Numbered from the stretch's first letter, positions 21,460 to 30,651 are shown. The stretch is 64,000 nt of DNA from Firmicutes bacterium AF25-13AC (GCA_003478935.1 QUFP01000016.1:23930-87929); one strand, 5' to 3'. Numbers and translations are program-made. The notes: generated from the sequence alone by a model not told the origin.

Positions 21460-23460
21460 TTAATACGCAATCATCGGAATGCTTTCTGCCTTTTCATCTG
21501 TAGGCACCTTTGTGCCATCCGCAATCTCATACATAGCTTCGCTGCACTGCTTTACATAAGACGCCATATCCTGATATGGACGTGAGCAAATGTCAAACAA
21601 ACCAATGTTATAATTTTCTCCGTCAAAACGCCCCAGAACAAACTGATCATAGCACTGGAAATAGTGGCAGCCAACACCATTTGGATGAGCTGCTACACGC
21701 TCGCAATAATAGCGGTAGGCTTTTCCACGGTCTTTTTGTGTCAGTACACCCTCAAGTCCTGTTGCTGATAAACCTGTATCTAGTGCTCCAAAATGAAATT
21801 CGCCAATCATAACAGGCAGATCTACACCAAGCTCTACCACATGCGAGATTGCTTCTGTTGGATCGACTGCATAACAGTTAATGGAAAATACATCAAAATT
21901 CTCCCATCCCGTTGCAAGATCTGGGTCGGAAATCCATGCCCATCTCATACCAAGAATCATATGATTTGGATCGACTTCTCGGCATGCTTTTGACGGAATC
22001 TCAACATAAGCTCGAAGCATCTCTTTTGAGAATGTTTTCTGATCTTCTTTTGCAGCCTCAGATTTAGCTGATGCATCACGAATCGGCTGATACAGATCAT
22101 CAAAGTCAGTAAACTTCGTGTTCCATGCTGTGTTTAATGCCTCCACTGTCTGATATTTTTCCTTTAAAGCCACAATCAGCTTTTCCTTACATACAGTGCG
22201 CTCTGGATTGTACAGTACCTCGTCTGCCAGCACCAAATTATCCACAAATGCCCAACTTGGCTCATTTCTAAGGAAATAGCCGATCATCATCGGATCGTCC
22301 TTCCTTGCTGCTAGTGCCTTTGCATTATTTTTCGCGTTTTCTTTATACTCATCACTTAATACATCTGGAAAATCACGGAAAATTTTCTTTTCCGTCTCCG
22401 GAAATTCTGGAAGTGAAGTTACATATGGTATCGGTGTATTTTCAAAAAGGCGCTGATCACTCCAGTTGCCAAGCGTATTCATGCCCATCTGCATCAGCTG
22501 TCCTGCCATCATCTTCTTCCATATCTGATACCAGTCTTCCCCAAACACACGATATAAATTGGCACCTGCATAGGAGAACATCTTCGCATTTCTTTTTCTA
22601 TCTTTAAATACACGGTCTGGTGAAAACATTTCTGCATATGCCTGTTGTTTCTCATCCGGCAGCCAGTCTAGCCATTTTTCAATTCCATCAACACGACAGT
22701 CCACTGGCACATTCACGCAGTCTGGTCCTGCACTAAAAAACGCATAACCGTCTGGATCTGCAATCCACCACTTGCCATCTGCCTTATATTTTGTAAAAAA
22801 TCCTGTGCCCTTGGCCAGCTTTTTATTTTTCCAGCCGCCCCATTTTGACCAGTTTTCAAATGGATAGCCTTGTTCGCCGTCCTTGACTTGTTTTTCAAGA
22901 ATACTCTTTAACGACTCAATATCCTTTGTCTTTCCTGACCATTCCTTTCGCTTATTCTGTCCAAGACTATCGACAAGCTTAACATCCAAAAGCTTAACGT
23001 CTTCTGGGTATGTATCCGTTAATGCCATGTTGCTTATACGCACGGTAATATCATGAAATACTGGAATAGTCTTCATCTCAATACGTGTAATTTCTTCTGG
23101 CACAATTCGTCCGCCATGGCAGACAATCTTAAGCTCACCCGGAAGTGCCTCTGGAAACAGCACACCTGCTTTAAACCACTCCTTATCCAAACAAATCTGT
23201 GTTGTAATCTGCGGCAGAATGCCAAAACGAATCGTCATCGTTGGCTCATCATCCTTGCCATACACATACACATTGAAAGCATCACAATGTTCCTCAAGTG
23301 TTTCAATCTCAAACATAAAGTAACGCTCATTTTTCATTACATCCCACGGCAGCACAATACCCGCTCCATCCTTTGACAGCTTCAATAAAGCACTGTCTTT
23401 CTCCTGCTTTAAAAGTGATGCCCCGCTTGTTAACATCTTCACGTCAAATGGAATCTTCAT
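21460..23460 (-). CDS. GH-A clan glycoside hydrolase (beta-galactosidase/agarase-like)
   Basis: This 666-residue protein has an N-terminal beta-rich domain (about 1-200) and then a TIM-barrel opening with KWWIADPDGYAFFSAGPDCV. The acid/base candidate is Glu400 in FLRNEPSW and the nucleophile candidate is Glu554 in VMIGEFHFGALDTG, the beta-4 and beta-7 spacing of clan GH-A. The overall look is closest to GH42/GH50-type enzymes acting on beta-galactosides; the family call is tentative. There is no signal peptide. The start has AAAGGAGAG upstream. It precedes the mannosidase gene by about 30 bases, so the two are co-transcribed and probably strip one imported glycan. Confidence 0.75.
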   Translation of the reverse strand: MKIPFDVKMLTSGASLLKQEKDSALLKLSKDGAGIVLPWDVMKNERYFMFEIETLEEHCDAFNVYVYGKDDEPTMTIRFGILPQITTQICLDKEWFKAGVLFPEALPGELKIVCHGGRIVPEEITRIEMKTIPVFHDITVRISNMALTDTYPEDVKLLDVKLVDSLGQNKRKEWSGKTKDIESLKSILEKQVKDGEQGYPFENWSKWGGWKNKKLAKGTGFFTKYKADGKWWIADPDGYAFFSAGPDCVNVPVDCRVDGIEKWLDWLPDEKQQAYAEMFSPDRVFKDRKRNAKMFSYAGANLYRVFGEDWYQIWKKMMAGQLMQMGMNTLGNWSDQRLFENTPIPYVTSLPEFPETEKKIFRDFPDVLSDEYKENAKNNAKALAARKDDPMMIGYFLRNEPSWAFVDNLVLADEVLYNPERTVCKEKLIVALKEKYQTVEALNTAWNTKFTDFDDLYQPIRDASAKSEAAKEDQKTFSKEMLRAYVEIPSKACREVDPNHMILGMRWAWISDPDLATGWENFDVFSINCYAVDPTEAISHVVELGVDLPVMIGEFHFGALDTGLSATGLEGVLTQKDRGKAYRYYCERVAAHPNGVGCHYFQCYDQFVLGRFDGENYNIGLFDICSRPYQDMASYVKQCSEAMYEIADGTKVPTDEKAESIPMIAY

Positions 23461-23555
23461 CGCTTTTTCTCTCCTTTTTCTCTCGTCAAATTTTTTCTAG
23501 CACCAGATTCATTCTCAATGTTATAAGGTTCACTTTACGCTTTTTCACAAAAAAA

Positions 23556-23578
23556 GGCAAGGCTTTTTTAGCCTTGCC
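23556..23578 (-). terminator. Terminator of the redox operon
   Basis: GGCAAGGCT and AGCCTTGCC form a perfect 9 bp stem with a short T-rich loop, followed on the minus strand by seven T. It lies just after the stop of the 4Fe-4S protein gene and is the cleanest intrinsic terminator in the window. Confidence 0.9.
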
Positions 23579-23599
23579 AGATGTAAAATTATTCTAATT

Positions 23600-24502
23600 T
23601 TATATATTATTTTTTTCCTTACTTACACCACAACTAATGGCTCCTGTTGGACAAGCCTGCTTACAGCGTCCGCAGCGAATGCACTCTAGGCTGTTTGCGT
23701 TTACAACAGGATCTACCTGCATACGACAAACCTTTGCGCATTTTCCACAGCCAACACATTTTTCTTTGCTGACACGATATTTGAAAAACGATACTTTGTT
23801 GAAAACGGAATAAAATGCTCCAAGCGGACAAATATATTTGCAGAATGGTCTGTAAATTATAATTGAGAGAATGATTGTTACAACCAAAATCGCATTCTTC
23901 CAAACATACAAAGCACCAAGTGCACTGCGCATTGATTTATTTAACAGTGCAAGCGGTATACCTCCTTCTAGCGTTCCTGCCGGACAGATGAGCTTGCAAA
24001 AATATGGTGCACCCTGTCCCATAATGTCCACCAAAAACATAGGAAGCAAAATAACAAACACAGCAAATATTACATATTTCAGCTTGCGAAGCAGCTTATC
24101 TCCCTTAAAGGTACGAATTTTTTTTGGAAATGGGATTTTATTTAACAGATCCTGTATCAGTCCAAATGGACATAAAAAGCCACAGATCAGTCTTCCAAAA
24201 ATGGCTCCAATAAAAATCAAAAAGCCAATAACATAATAAGCCATCTTAAAATTCCAGCTGCCCACAACAGCCTGCAAAGAACCTATTGGACAGGCTCCGA
24301 CAGCTCCTGGACAAGAATAACAGTTGAGTCCAGGTACGCAGACATTTTTTAATTTTCCCGTGTAAATTTTTCCTGTTACAAAGCCTGATACATGGCTGTT
24401 TGTCAAAAATGCCCACAATGCCTGAATGCCATGGCGCTTTGCATCACTTACTTTATTTGTTTTTTTCTTACTTGTTTTTTCCTGAGCCATTTTCTTATCC
24501 AA
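23600..24502 (-). CDS. NapH/YccM-like 4Fe-4S membrane protein
   Basis: About 300 residues with five or so membrane segments. Before and between them are cysteine pairs (NCYSCPGAVGACPIG, CGFLCPFG, CKLICPAG, CKYICPLGAF). Two C-terminal ferredoxin clusters read CVGCGKCAKVC and CIRCGRCKQACP. NapH-type proteins pass electrons between the quinone pool or ferredoxin and extracytoplasmic partners. The frame overlaps the small CXXC gene by eight bases; translation starts at a TTG at 24502 or at the ATG four codons later (MAQEKTSKKK). With its two upstream neighbours it probably supplies reducing power across the membrane to the TlpA-like protein (inference). Confidence 0.9.
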   Translation of the reverse strand: MDKKMAQEKTSKKKTNKVSDAKRHGIQALWAFLTNSHVSGFVTGKIYTGKLKNVCVPGLNCYSCPGAVGACPIGSLQAVVGSWNFKMAYYVIGFLIFIGAIFGRLICGFLCPFGLIQDLLNKIPFPKKIRTFKGDKLLRKLKYVIFAVFVILLPMFLVDIMGQGAPYFCKLICPAGTLEGGIPLALLNKSMRSALGALYVWKNAILVVTIILSIIIYRPFCKYICPLGAFYSVFNKVSFFKYRVSKEKCVGCGKCAKVCRMQVDPVVNANSLECIRCGRCKQACPTGAISCGVSKEKNNI

Positions 24503-24677
24503 TTCCTATACACTCCATACAAATATTAATCGCCTTAGTAAATACAACTGCCATCTCACCGCGAAAAATACCAAACGCCATCATCAACAGTCCGACCACT
24601 GCCAGACAAAGTCCTGTCCATTTGGAGTCTAGGGCTGCATTCGCCCTAGACTCCATTTTATTTTTCATTATTTTCAT
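24495..24677 (-). CDS. Small CD1871A-family CXXC membrane protein
   Basis: Sixty residues: a basic start, one membrane segment (GLCLAVVGLLMMAFGIFRGE) and the C-terminal CXXC motif in INICMECIGIG. This matches the short CD1871A family seen in Firmicutes, normally next to a TlpA-like thioredoxin and a 4Fe-4S membrane protein, exactly as here. The gene starts one base after the TlpA-like stop and overlaps the next gene. The CXXC pair probably relays thiol-disulfide electrons at the membrane; no biochemical function is established that I know of. Confidence 0.88.
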   Translation of the reverse strand: MKIMKNKMESRANAALDSKWTGLCLAVVGLLMMAFGIFRGEMAVVFTKAINICMECIGIG

Positions 24678-24678
24678 A

Positions 24679-25902
24679 TCAATTCTTTTCCTTGATTGCG
24701 CTTAACTCTTTTTCCACAATTTCCTTCCAATCTTCAAGTGTATGGCTTCCAGAATATGTTTCACCTACAATGTTTCCATTTTTATCTACAAAGAAGGTTT
24801 CTGGGAATGCAGAGATGCCCTGAAGACGTCCATTCATCATATTCTTATCCGGAATCAAGAATGGATAGGTAGCCTTTGTCTTTTCCTGAAGAAGCTCTGC
24901 CTTTTTGATAGCCTGCTCATCCTTATTGCCTTCGCTGTCTGTCGTATCTAATACAACACCTGTTACACCAACGCCCTGATCCTTAAGCTCCTGATACAGC
25001 TTCTCAAGCTCTGGAATCTCATTAACACATGGAGAGCACCATGTTGTAAATACATTTACAAGTGTAAGATCATACTCACTAAACATATCCTCAGTATAAG
25101 TTTTCTTATCAATACCTGTCATCTCAAACTTTCCAACATTATCGCCATCCTGCTGCACCATATCAATTGGCTGATCGAATGCGGACATCTGCTGAAATTC
25201 TGCCATGTCAGTCAGCTCTGTCTTTGTCTTTTCTAATTCCTTTTTCAGCTTCTTATCTGCATCCTTACTAATACTTAAATAGTACTCATATTTTCCATCA
25301 CTGCTCTCGCCAAGCTTTGTGTGCTCTGTGCAGCCAGTCAACTCATCCAACTGATCTGTCACATCTGTGCTGTATACACCAAGTGTTCCAATCTTTCCAA
25401 GACTCTTTAACCAGTCATCATAGCCAGTTCCCATTTTCTCAATGACAGCATCACGCTGCTCTTCTGTCATTGTATACCAGCTAAATAATGCATAAGAAAT
25501 TGCATTGCCTTCCTCATTCCAATTCTCATCTGTCAGCATTGCAACCTTTTTGTCTTCCATCTGCTTTAACAGCTTATCTGTTAATGTAAAATTCAGACCC
25601 ATGAATGGAAACTCATAAGAATCCTGAACCTTCCAGGAAATCTCAGATGGTGTAAATGTTCCAGAAATCATATCGGAGGAAATTGCCTCTCCTTCCGGAA
25701 CTGATTCTCCTGCTGGGATTGCCTCTCCTGCTGGGATTGCCTCTCCTGCTGGGATTGCTTCTCCAGTCGTTGTCTCCTTGCTGCTATCATTCTTTGCTGC
25801 AAATACAGGTGCTGCAAATGCACCTAAGGAGGACACTCCAATCACACCTGCTGCTAAATATGCCTTTACTAACACTCCAATATGTAATCTATTTCTTCTC
25901 AT
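24679..25902 (-). CDS. Exported TlpA/ResA-like thioredoxin-fold protein
   Basis: A signal peptide (about 1-35, ending PVFAA) is followed by a low-complexity linker of GEAIPA repeats (about 45-75). Next is a roughly 170-residue unfamiliar domain with a single TGC cysteine. A C-terminal thioredoxin domain (about 255-407) has the active site TTWCSPC, the cis-proline region ISAFPETFFVD and the YSGSHT end. It is the first gene of the redox trio and would reduce or oxidise disulfides outside the membrane, using electrons handed over by the CXXC and 4Fe-4S proteins (inference). No lipobox is present. A two-component system is encoded divergently. Confidence 0.88.
   Translation of the reverse strand: MRRNRLHIGVLVKAYLAAGVIGVSSLGAFAAPVFAAKNDSSKETTTGEAIPAGEAIPAGEAIPAGESVPEGEAISSDMISGTFTPSEISWKVQDSYEFPFMGLNFTLTDKLLKQMEDKKVAMLTDENWNEEGNAISYALFSWYTMTEEQRDAVIEKMGTGYDDWLKSLGKIGTLGVYSTDVTDQLDELTGCTEHTKLGESSDGKYEYYLSISKDADKKLKKELEKTKTELTDMAEFQQMSAFDQPIDMVQQDGDNVGKFEMTGIDKKTYTEDMFSEYDLTLVNVFTTWCSPCVNEIPELEKLYQELKDQGVGVTGVVLDTTDSEGNKDEQAIKKAELLQEKTKATYPFLIPDKNMMNGRLQGISAFPETFFVDKNGNIVGETYSGSHTLEDWKEIVEKELSAIKEKN
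25706..25764 (-). repeat. Tandem 18-base repeat encoding GEAIPA
   Basis: TCTCCTGCTGGGATTGCC (plus strand) is repeated three times in tandem (25706, 25724, 25742) plus a partial fourth unit, inside the TlpA-like gene. It encodes the linker AGEAIP repeated. Copy number may vary by slippage without changing frame. Confidence 0.9.
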
Positions 25903-26010
25903 TTCTTATGATCCTTCCTTTCTTTGTTTTGATCTGAGGCGATTATAACACATGCCGTATAAAATTAGTGTTAAGAAATTTTATTTTTTAACAACTATTT
26001 TATTATTCGT

Positions 26011-26020
26011 ATGATATACT
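26011..26020 (+). promoter_or_regulatory. Extended -10 promoter of the two-component genes
   Basis: TGATATACT combines a TGN extension with a near-consensus -10 hexamer (26015-26020), 37 bases before the regulator start. A weak -35 is consistent with an extended -10 promoter. The similar motif AACTATTTT occurs on either side, which may be a regulator site. Confidence 0.5.
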
Positions 26021-26057
26021 TTAAAAAAATAACTATTTTTGAAAGGGGAATGAAGAT

Positions 26058-26741
26058 ATGCACATTTTAGTAATCGAAGATGAAGCACAGCTTTGCAGCT
26101 CTATCGCTGAAGGACTTCGCCTTGATGGATACGAGGTGGACACCTGCATGGACGGAAATGAAGGACTTGATCTTTGTCTGACAGAACCATTCGATCTTAT
26201 TTTGCTTGACCTTAATCTTCCAGGAATGGACGGTCTTTCCATTTTACAGCAGCTTCGCGCTGAAAACTCATCCACACCAGTTATCATCCTTTCTGCCAGA
26301 ACTCAAATTCAGGATAAGGTGGAGGGACTTGATCTAGGTGCAAATGATTATCTTACAAAACCTTTTCATTTTGAAGAGCTTGAGGCCAGAATACGAAGCC
26401 TCACACGCCGCAAATTTATTCAGGAAAATATCTGCCTAACTTGCGGCCGCATATCATTTGACACAAAAACAAGACTTGCCCAGATTGATCATATGCCACT
26501 TTCCCTCACGCGAAAAGAAAGCAGTCTGTTAGAATATTTTCTTCTTCATCCAGATCAAGTGATCAGTCCAGAGGAATTGATTGAGCATATCTGGGATGGA
26601 AGTGTCAACAGCTTCAGTAATTCCATCCGTGTTCATATCTCCTCGCTTAGAAAAAAGCTTCGCGCAGCTCTTGGATACGATCCTATTCAAAATAAGATAG
26701 GCGAAGGATATCTGCTTAACGCAGACTGCTGTAATGATTAA
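26058..26741 (+). CDS. OmpR-family response regulator
   Basis: The 227-residue protein has a receiver domain (acidic IEDEAQ pocket; phospho-acceptor Asp in LILLDLNLPGMDG; Lys in LTKPFH) and an OmpR winged helix (LTRKESSLLEYFLLHPDQVI, then SNSIRVHISSLRKKL). GAAAGGGG lies upstream of the ATG. It overlaps the following kinase gene and is divergent from the redox operon, which it probably controls (inference from position). Confidence 0.93.
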   Translation: MHILVIEDEAQLCSSIAEGLRLDGYEVDTCMDGNEGLDLCLTEPFDLILLDLNLPGMDGLSILQQLRAENSSTPVIILSARTQIQDKVEGLDLGANDYLTKPFHFEELEARIRSLTRRKFIQENICLTCGRISFDTKTRLAQIDHMPLSLTRKESSLLEYFLLHPDQVISPEELIEHIWDGSVNSFSNSIRVHISSLRKKLRAALGYDPIQNKIGEGYLLNADCCND

Positions 26742-27933
26742 ACATTTAGATAAGGAAAGGATTCTTATGACTCACACACAAAAAAAAGCGCCTCTGCGCT
26801 CCTTCTTTGCAAAAATGCCACTTCAATGGCGTCTTACTGCACTGACAACACTTCTTGTCACAGTTGCCTGCATTTTTATGTATTTTTTTATAAGTCATTC
26901 TGCCGTCTCTGGAATGGATGATCTGCACGATTACGCGATCCATATTGATCAGAATGACTCTTCCCCTATCACATTTCAGGTTGATCCATCTATGCTATTT
27001 CCGCAGATTAATGATCAGCTTGCCCAGACAAAGCAGCTTTTCATGATCAAAAGTCTTGCTGTAACCATTGTTGTTATTTTAATAAGCAGTCTTTCAACTT
27101 GGTTTCTTACACGTAAAAGCCTTGCTCCGCTTCGCAGCCTCAGTAAAAAAATTTCTGATATTCAGGCACAGAATCTTTCTATTTCCATTGATGTTCCAGA
27201 AAGCCATGATGAAATTTCTAAGCTGACAGAAGCATTTAATCAGATGCTTGCTCGATTAAATGATGCATTTGACGTTCAAAAGCAGTTTTCTGCCAATGCA
27301 GCTCATGAGCTTCGAACTCCGCTTGCTGTAATGCAGACAAATCTTGAAGTATTTTCCAAAAAGAAAGAACCTTTTGTTTCAGAATACCAGACACTTTTTT
27401 CCACGATTCTTGAGCAGACAAACCGTCTTAGCCATTTAGCTTCGATTTTGCTTGATATGACTGGAATGCAGCGTGTAAAACGCTCTGATACAATAAGCCT
27501 CGCAGCACTCGCTGATGAAGTTCTCTGTGATCTTGCACCAATTGCTGATCAAAAGCAGATTAAGCTTTCCCAATCTGAAACAGACTGTATCGTCACTGGA
27601 AGCTATCTTCTTCTCTACCGTGCTGTTTTTAATCTTGTTGAAAATGCAATCAAGTACAATCATCCCGATGGAAGTGTGCACATTGATATAAAAGATGAAA
27701 ATGGATTTGCCTTAATTAGCATCAAGGATACAGGAATTGGCATTGCTCCTGAAAATCAAGAAAAAATCTTTACACCTTTTTTCTGTGTTGATAAATCAAG
27801 AAGCCGCACAATGGGCGGTGCCGGTCTTGGACTTGCACTAGTTGCCGAAATTGCACAGCTTCATAATGGAACAGTTTATGTAAGCGAAAGCGACAGCGAA
27901 GGAAGTACTATCATCCTTAAGCTGCCGCTGTAA
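26734..27933 (+). CDS. Membrane sensor histidine kinase
   Basis: Two membrane segments (about 32-55 and 100-125) bracket a small, roughly 45-residue extracytoplasmic loop, followed by HAMP, HisKA with the phospho-acceptor His191 in NAAHELRTPLA, and an ATPase domain with N box (NLVENAIKYN), G1 (DTGIGIA), F box (FTPFF) and G2 (GAGLGLALV). The frame overlaps the regulator gene by eight bases. The ATG at 26767 (MTHTQKKAPL), with AAGGAAAGG six bases upstream, is likely the true start, eleven codons shorter. It forms a pair with the OmpR-type regulator. Confidence 0.92.
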   Translation: MIKHLDKERILMTHTQKKAPLRSFFAKMPLQWRLTALTTLLVTVACIFMYFFISHSAVSGMDDLHDYAIHIDQNDSSPITFQVDPSMLFPQINDQLAQTKQLFMIKSLAVTIVVILISSLSTWFLTRKSLAPLRSLSKKISDIQAQNLSISIDVPESHDEISKLTEAFNQMLARLNDAFDVQKQFSANAAHELRTPLAVMQTNLEVFSKKKEPFVSEYQTLFSTILEQTNRLSHLASILLDMTGMQRVKRSDTISLAALADEVLCDLAPIADQKQIKLSQSETDCIVTGSYLLLYRAVFNLVENAIKYNHPDGSVHIDIKDENGFALISIKDTGIGIAPENQEKIFTPFFCVDKSRSRTMGGAGLGLALVAEIAQLHNGTVYVSESDSEGSTIILKLPL

Positions 27934-27937
27934 AAAA

Positions 27938-28780
27938 TCATCGCTGATTATTATTAACTTTTCCTATCTTTTCTCCCTGTCTTATACACGTTTCCTCTCC
28001 TCTGGCGCTTCGGTGCAAAATATTCTTTCTTGGAAGAACAGCACCTTTTTGTGTCAGAAGGATAATGGTAGAGCCGCCAAATTCAAAATATCCTTTTTCC
28101 TCGCCGCGAGTCACATAACCTGGCTCTGCTTCATGGTTGGTAATTCGTCCAACCATCATTGCACCGACTTCCATCATTAAAATCGTGCCAAATTCCTTCG
28201 TCTTAATAATACAATACTTTCTGGTGTTTTCCTTATATACTGGGCAATGTTCAAGCGCAATCGGCTGCACTGTATGGAAAACACCATTAATTGTGCGCTC
28301 ATGAGAACGTCTGCCGCTCACTGGATAAATATAGCGGTGATAATCATCTACACTTAAGCGAAGCTGCCACAAAATACCGCCTTCAAACTGTTTTGCCAGT
28401 TTTTCATCACGAAGCAGACTCTGTACTGTATACTGACCTTGTTTGATCAAAAAGCGTGAATCATTCGTGATTGGAAAAATCGTAAGCTTTGCATCACATG
28501 GACTAATAAGTATATCATCTCCCTGCGCCAGTAATCTTGCATCTGGTTTTAGCTTTCTTGTAAAGAAATCATTATAGGAAGAAAAACTTGTTTTTTCAAA
28601 CTCTGACACATCAATATTTTGTGACTTTATAAAGCCAGAAACAGCAATCAAAGATAATCTGCTGTTCATCACACATCCTGCCGCCTTTGATACTGCCGGA
28701 CTGACAAGAATACGAAGAAGCCTATTTCCAACTGATGTTGTATATAAAAATGTTAAAAGTCTGCTTGTTTTTTCTTTCAT
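27938..28780 (-). CDS. psd: Phosphatidylserine decarboxylase
   Basis: The 280-residue proenzyme carries the autocleavage motif as GGST (FEFGGSTIILL) near the C-terminus. There, backbone cleavage before Ser makes the pyruvoyl group. Other family marks are NDFFTRKLKPDAR, DDYHRYIYPVSG and VNGVFHT-type segments. It converts phosphatidylserine to phosphatidylethanolamine at the membrane. The stop lies four bases beyond that of the convergent kinase gene. It follows the phosphatidylserine synthase gene by nine bases, so both steps are in one operon. Confidence 0.95.
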   Translation of the reverse strand: MKEKTSRLLTFLYTTSVGNRLLRILVSPAVSKAAGCVMNSRLSLIAVSGFIKSQNIDVSEFEKTSFSSYNDFFTRKLKPDARLLAQGDDILISPCDAKLTIFPITNDSRFLIKQGQYTVQSLLRDEKLAKQFEGGILWQLRLSVDDYHRYIYPVSGRRSHERTINGVFHTVQPIALEHCPVYKENTRKYCIIKTKEFGTILMMEVGAMMVGRITNHEAEPGYVTRGEEKGYFEFGGSTIILLTQKGAVLPRKNILHRSARGEETCIRQGEKIGKVNNNQR

Positions 28781-28789
28781 AATTTTGTC

Positions 28790-29482
28790 TTATCCTTTTT
28801 TGTGTTTCCAGAACATTAGATCAGATAAATTCCAGCCATAATATTCCTTCCAGTTAAAGCAAAACAGAAGGTACAGAACAACTGCTGCCACAACAATGAT
28901 CAGCACAGTAAGCTGTTTGTTGTTCGGCTTTGGAAATTTAAAATTAAGTACAAATAAAAGACCGGTAAGCAGCATCGCAAGACTCAGCACGATCTCAAAA
29001 TTATCCTGACACAGATTTGAGATTGCATACAAAAATGGTAAAATGACTGCAATAGAAGTGATCGGAAGACCCTGATAATACTTTCTCTTTTCATCAGTCT
29101 CCTGCTGACGCTTCTCTTCCATTACATTATAATATGCCAGACGAATCAATCCCGCCAGACAATAAAAAATCAAAATTGAAACTTCCCACGGTTTCTGCAT
29201 TCCTGAAAACCAACAGATAATTACAGGGCAGACGCCAAAGCAGACAATATCACAAAGCGAGTCGATCTGAATACCAAAGCGCTTCTGATCCTCTGTTCTG
29301 TTTTTCTTTGTTCTGGCTACCTTGCCATCAAATGTATCAAGAAGACCAGACATACCCAGAAAAAAGATTGCCCAGCCTATTCTTGCATAGCAGGCACTAA
29401 TCATTCCCAAGATTGATGATGCCAAGCTTATGTATGTCAATATTACTGTATAATCATAAAATCCTATCATTGTATCCCTCAT
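28790..29482 (-). CDS. pssA: CDP-diacylglycerol-serine O-phosphatidyltransferase
   Basis: The 230-residue membrane protein has the CDP-alcohol phosphatidyltransferase signature: DTFDGKVARTKK, then FGIQIDSLCD, with the expected Asp residues but a longer middle spacing as in Gram-positive PssA. About seven membrane segments follow. It makes phosphatidylserine from CDP-diacylglycerol and serine, the substrate of the decarboxylase encoded next. Two nearby ATG codons (MRDTM and MIGFYD) are both possible starts. Confidence 0.93.
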   Translation of the reverse strand: MRDTMIGFYDYTVILTYISLASSILGMISACYARIGWAIFFLGMSGLLDTFDGKVARTKKNRTEDQKRFGIQIDSLCDIVCFGVCPVIICWFSGMQKPWEVSILIFYCLAGLIRLAYYNVMEEKRQQETDEKRKYYQGLPITSIAVILPFLYAISNLCQDNFEIVLSLAMLLTGLLFVLNFKFPKPNNKQLTVLIIVVAAVVLYLLFCFNWKEYYGWNLSDLMFWKHKKG

Positions 29483-29536
29483 AATCCATCCTGTGAGCTG
29501 CCATTAACATAAGCGCATATCTGAGTCCGGATTTTC

Positions 29537-30580
29537 TTATTTTACTTTACTTTTTTTGTGTTCACGCACCTGAAATACTACCACAGCTACAAGCGTAAAT
29601 ATTGCTGATAAAAACAGCTCACTGTAATAGCCAAGTCCACGGCTTAAAATCAGTCCCGGAATCAAAAGTGCCTCCCCAAATACTTTTTTAAAGATCACCA
29701 TAAACAATCCCTCACTGATACCCATTCCACCTGGCAGCGGAAGCATATCAACTGACACCGATATAACAGCCTGTAAAAACATGACCTCAAAAAAATTCAT
29801 ACTGTTTAAAGAAAACGCGCGATAAACAAAATATGTTACAGCAAACATTGCAAATCGCTGTACAACCGTGATTACAAAAACTCTTGCAATCATCCCCCAA
29901 TGACTGCTCATAAACTCGGCTGCCTCATGATAATGATTCATGGAGCGCTCTATTTTATCTAAGCGTTCTTCTTTATGTTTTAAAATGTGTATCCGTTCCA
30001 GAAGCTTTGCTCCGAGTATTAATGTCTTTTTGGCAAATGACGGATGAAATACGACTACGCACATAAGTATCACACAGCCGACATTCAACAAAATGCCCAG
30101 ATAAAAGACCCATCTCGCTTCTGCCACATACTCTGCTAAAAATCCCCCTGCAAACAGCCACAAACCTATTCCCACAACGACAAGTACAAACTTATACGTA
30201 ATCGTGACAACAAGCAAAATAACCGTTGCTATCGGAACAGGAATGTCTTCCTTTTTCATAAAGTAAATCTGCATCGGCTGTCCACCCGTCGCTGACGGTG
30301 TGACGCAGCTAAAGAAAAATCCAACCGCTGAAAAAAGAAAACAAAACCTTTCCTTTACATAAATCCCGTAGCAATCCAGCATATGCCATATGACAATACT
30401 CTCGCCAGCGATAAAAAATAACACAAGCGGGACTGCTGGAATTAGCCACAGGATATTACATTCTTTAATTGCATCTTTAAGTCCTGAAAGATCCTCCCCA
30501 TGGAAAACACCATACAGTGTCAATCCTATAATTACAAAAAACAGGATAGCGTCTATCAATACTTTCTTATACTTTTTCAC
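29537..30580 (-). CDS. Lysylphosphatidylglycerol flippase-like membrane protein (UPF0104)
   Basis: The 347-residue protein has about eight membrane segments. It has the family marks VTPSATGGQPMQIYFM in the first third and LPLPGGMGISEGLFMVIF in the last. It matches the N-terminal flippase part of MprF and the stand-alone YbhN/AglD-type proteins, without the cytoplasmic synthase domain. It lies 54 bases upstream of pssA on the same strand and probably moves or modifies a lipid made by this pathway (inference). Confidence 0.88.
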   Translation of the reverse strand: MKKYKKVLIDAILFFVIIGLTLYGVFHGEDLSGLKDAIKECNILWLIPAVPLVLFFIAGESIVIWHMLDCYGIYVKERFCFLFSAVGFFFSCVTPSATGGQPMQIYFMKKEDIPVPIATVILLVVTITYKFVLVVVGIGLWLFAGGFLAEYVAEARWVFYLGILLNVGCVILMCVVVFHPSFAKKTLILGAKLLERIHILKHKEERLDKIERSMNHYHEAAEFMSSHWGMIARVFVITVVQRFAMFAVTYFVYRAFSLNSMNFFEVMFLQAVISVSVDMLPLPGGMGISEGLFMVIFKKVFGEALLIPGLILSRGLGYYSELFLSAIFTLVAVVVFQVREHKKSKVK

Positions 30581-30651
30581 CTTTTGGCGCCTCCTTGGCT
30601 ATGAATAATTTCATTCTATCAAAAATTAGGACCATTCGCAACAAGAAGTTA

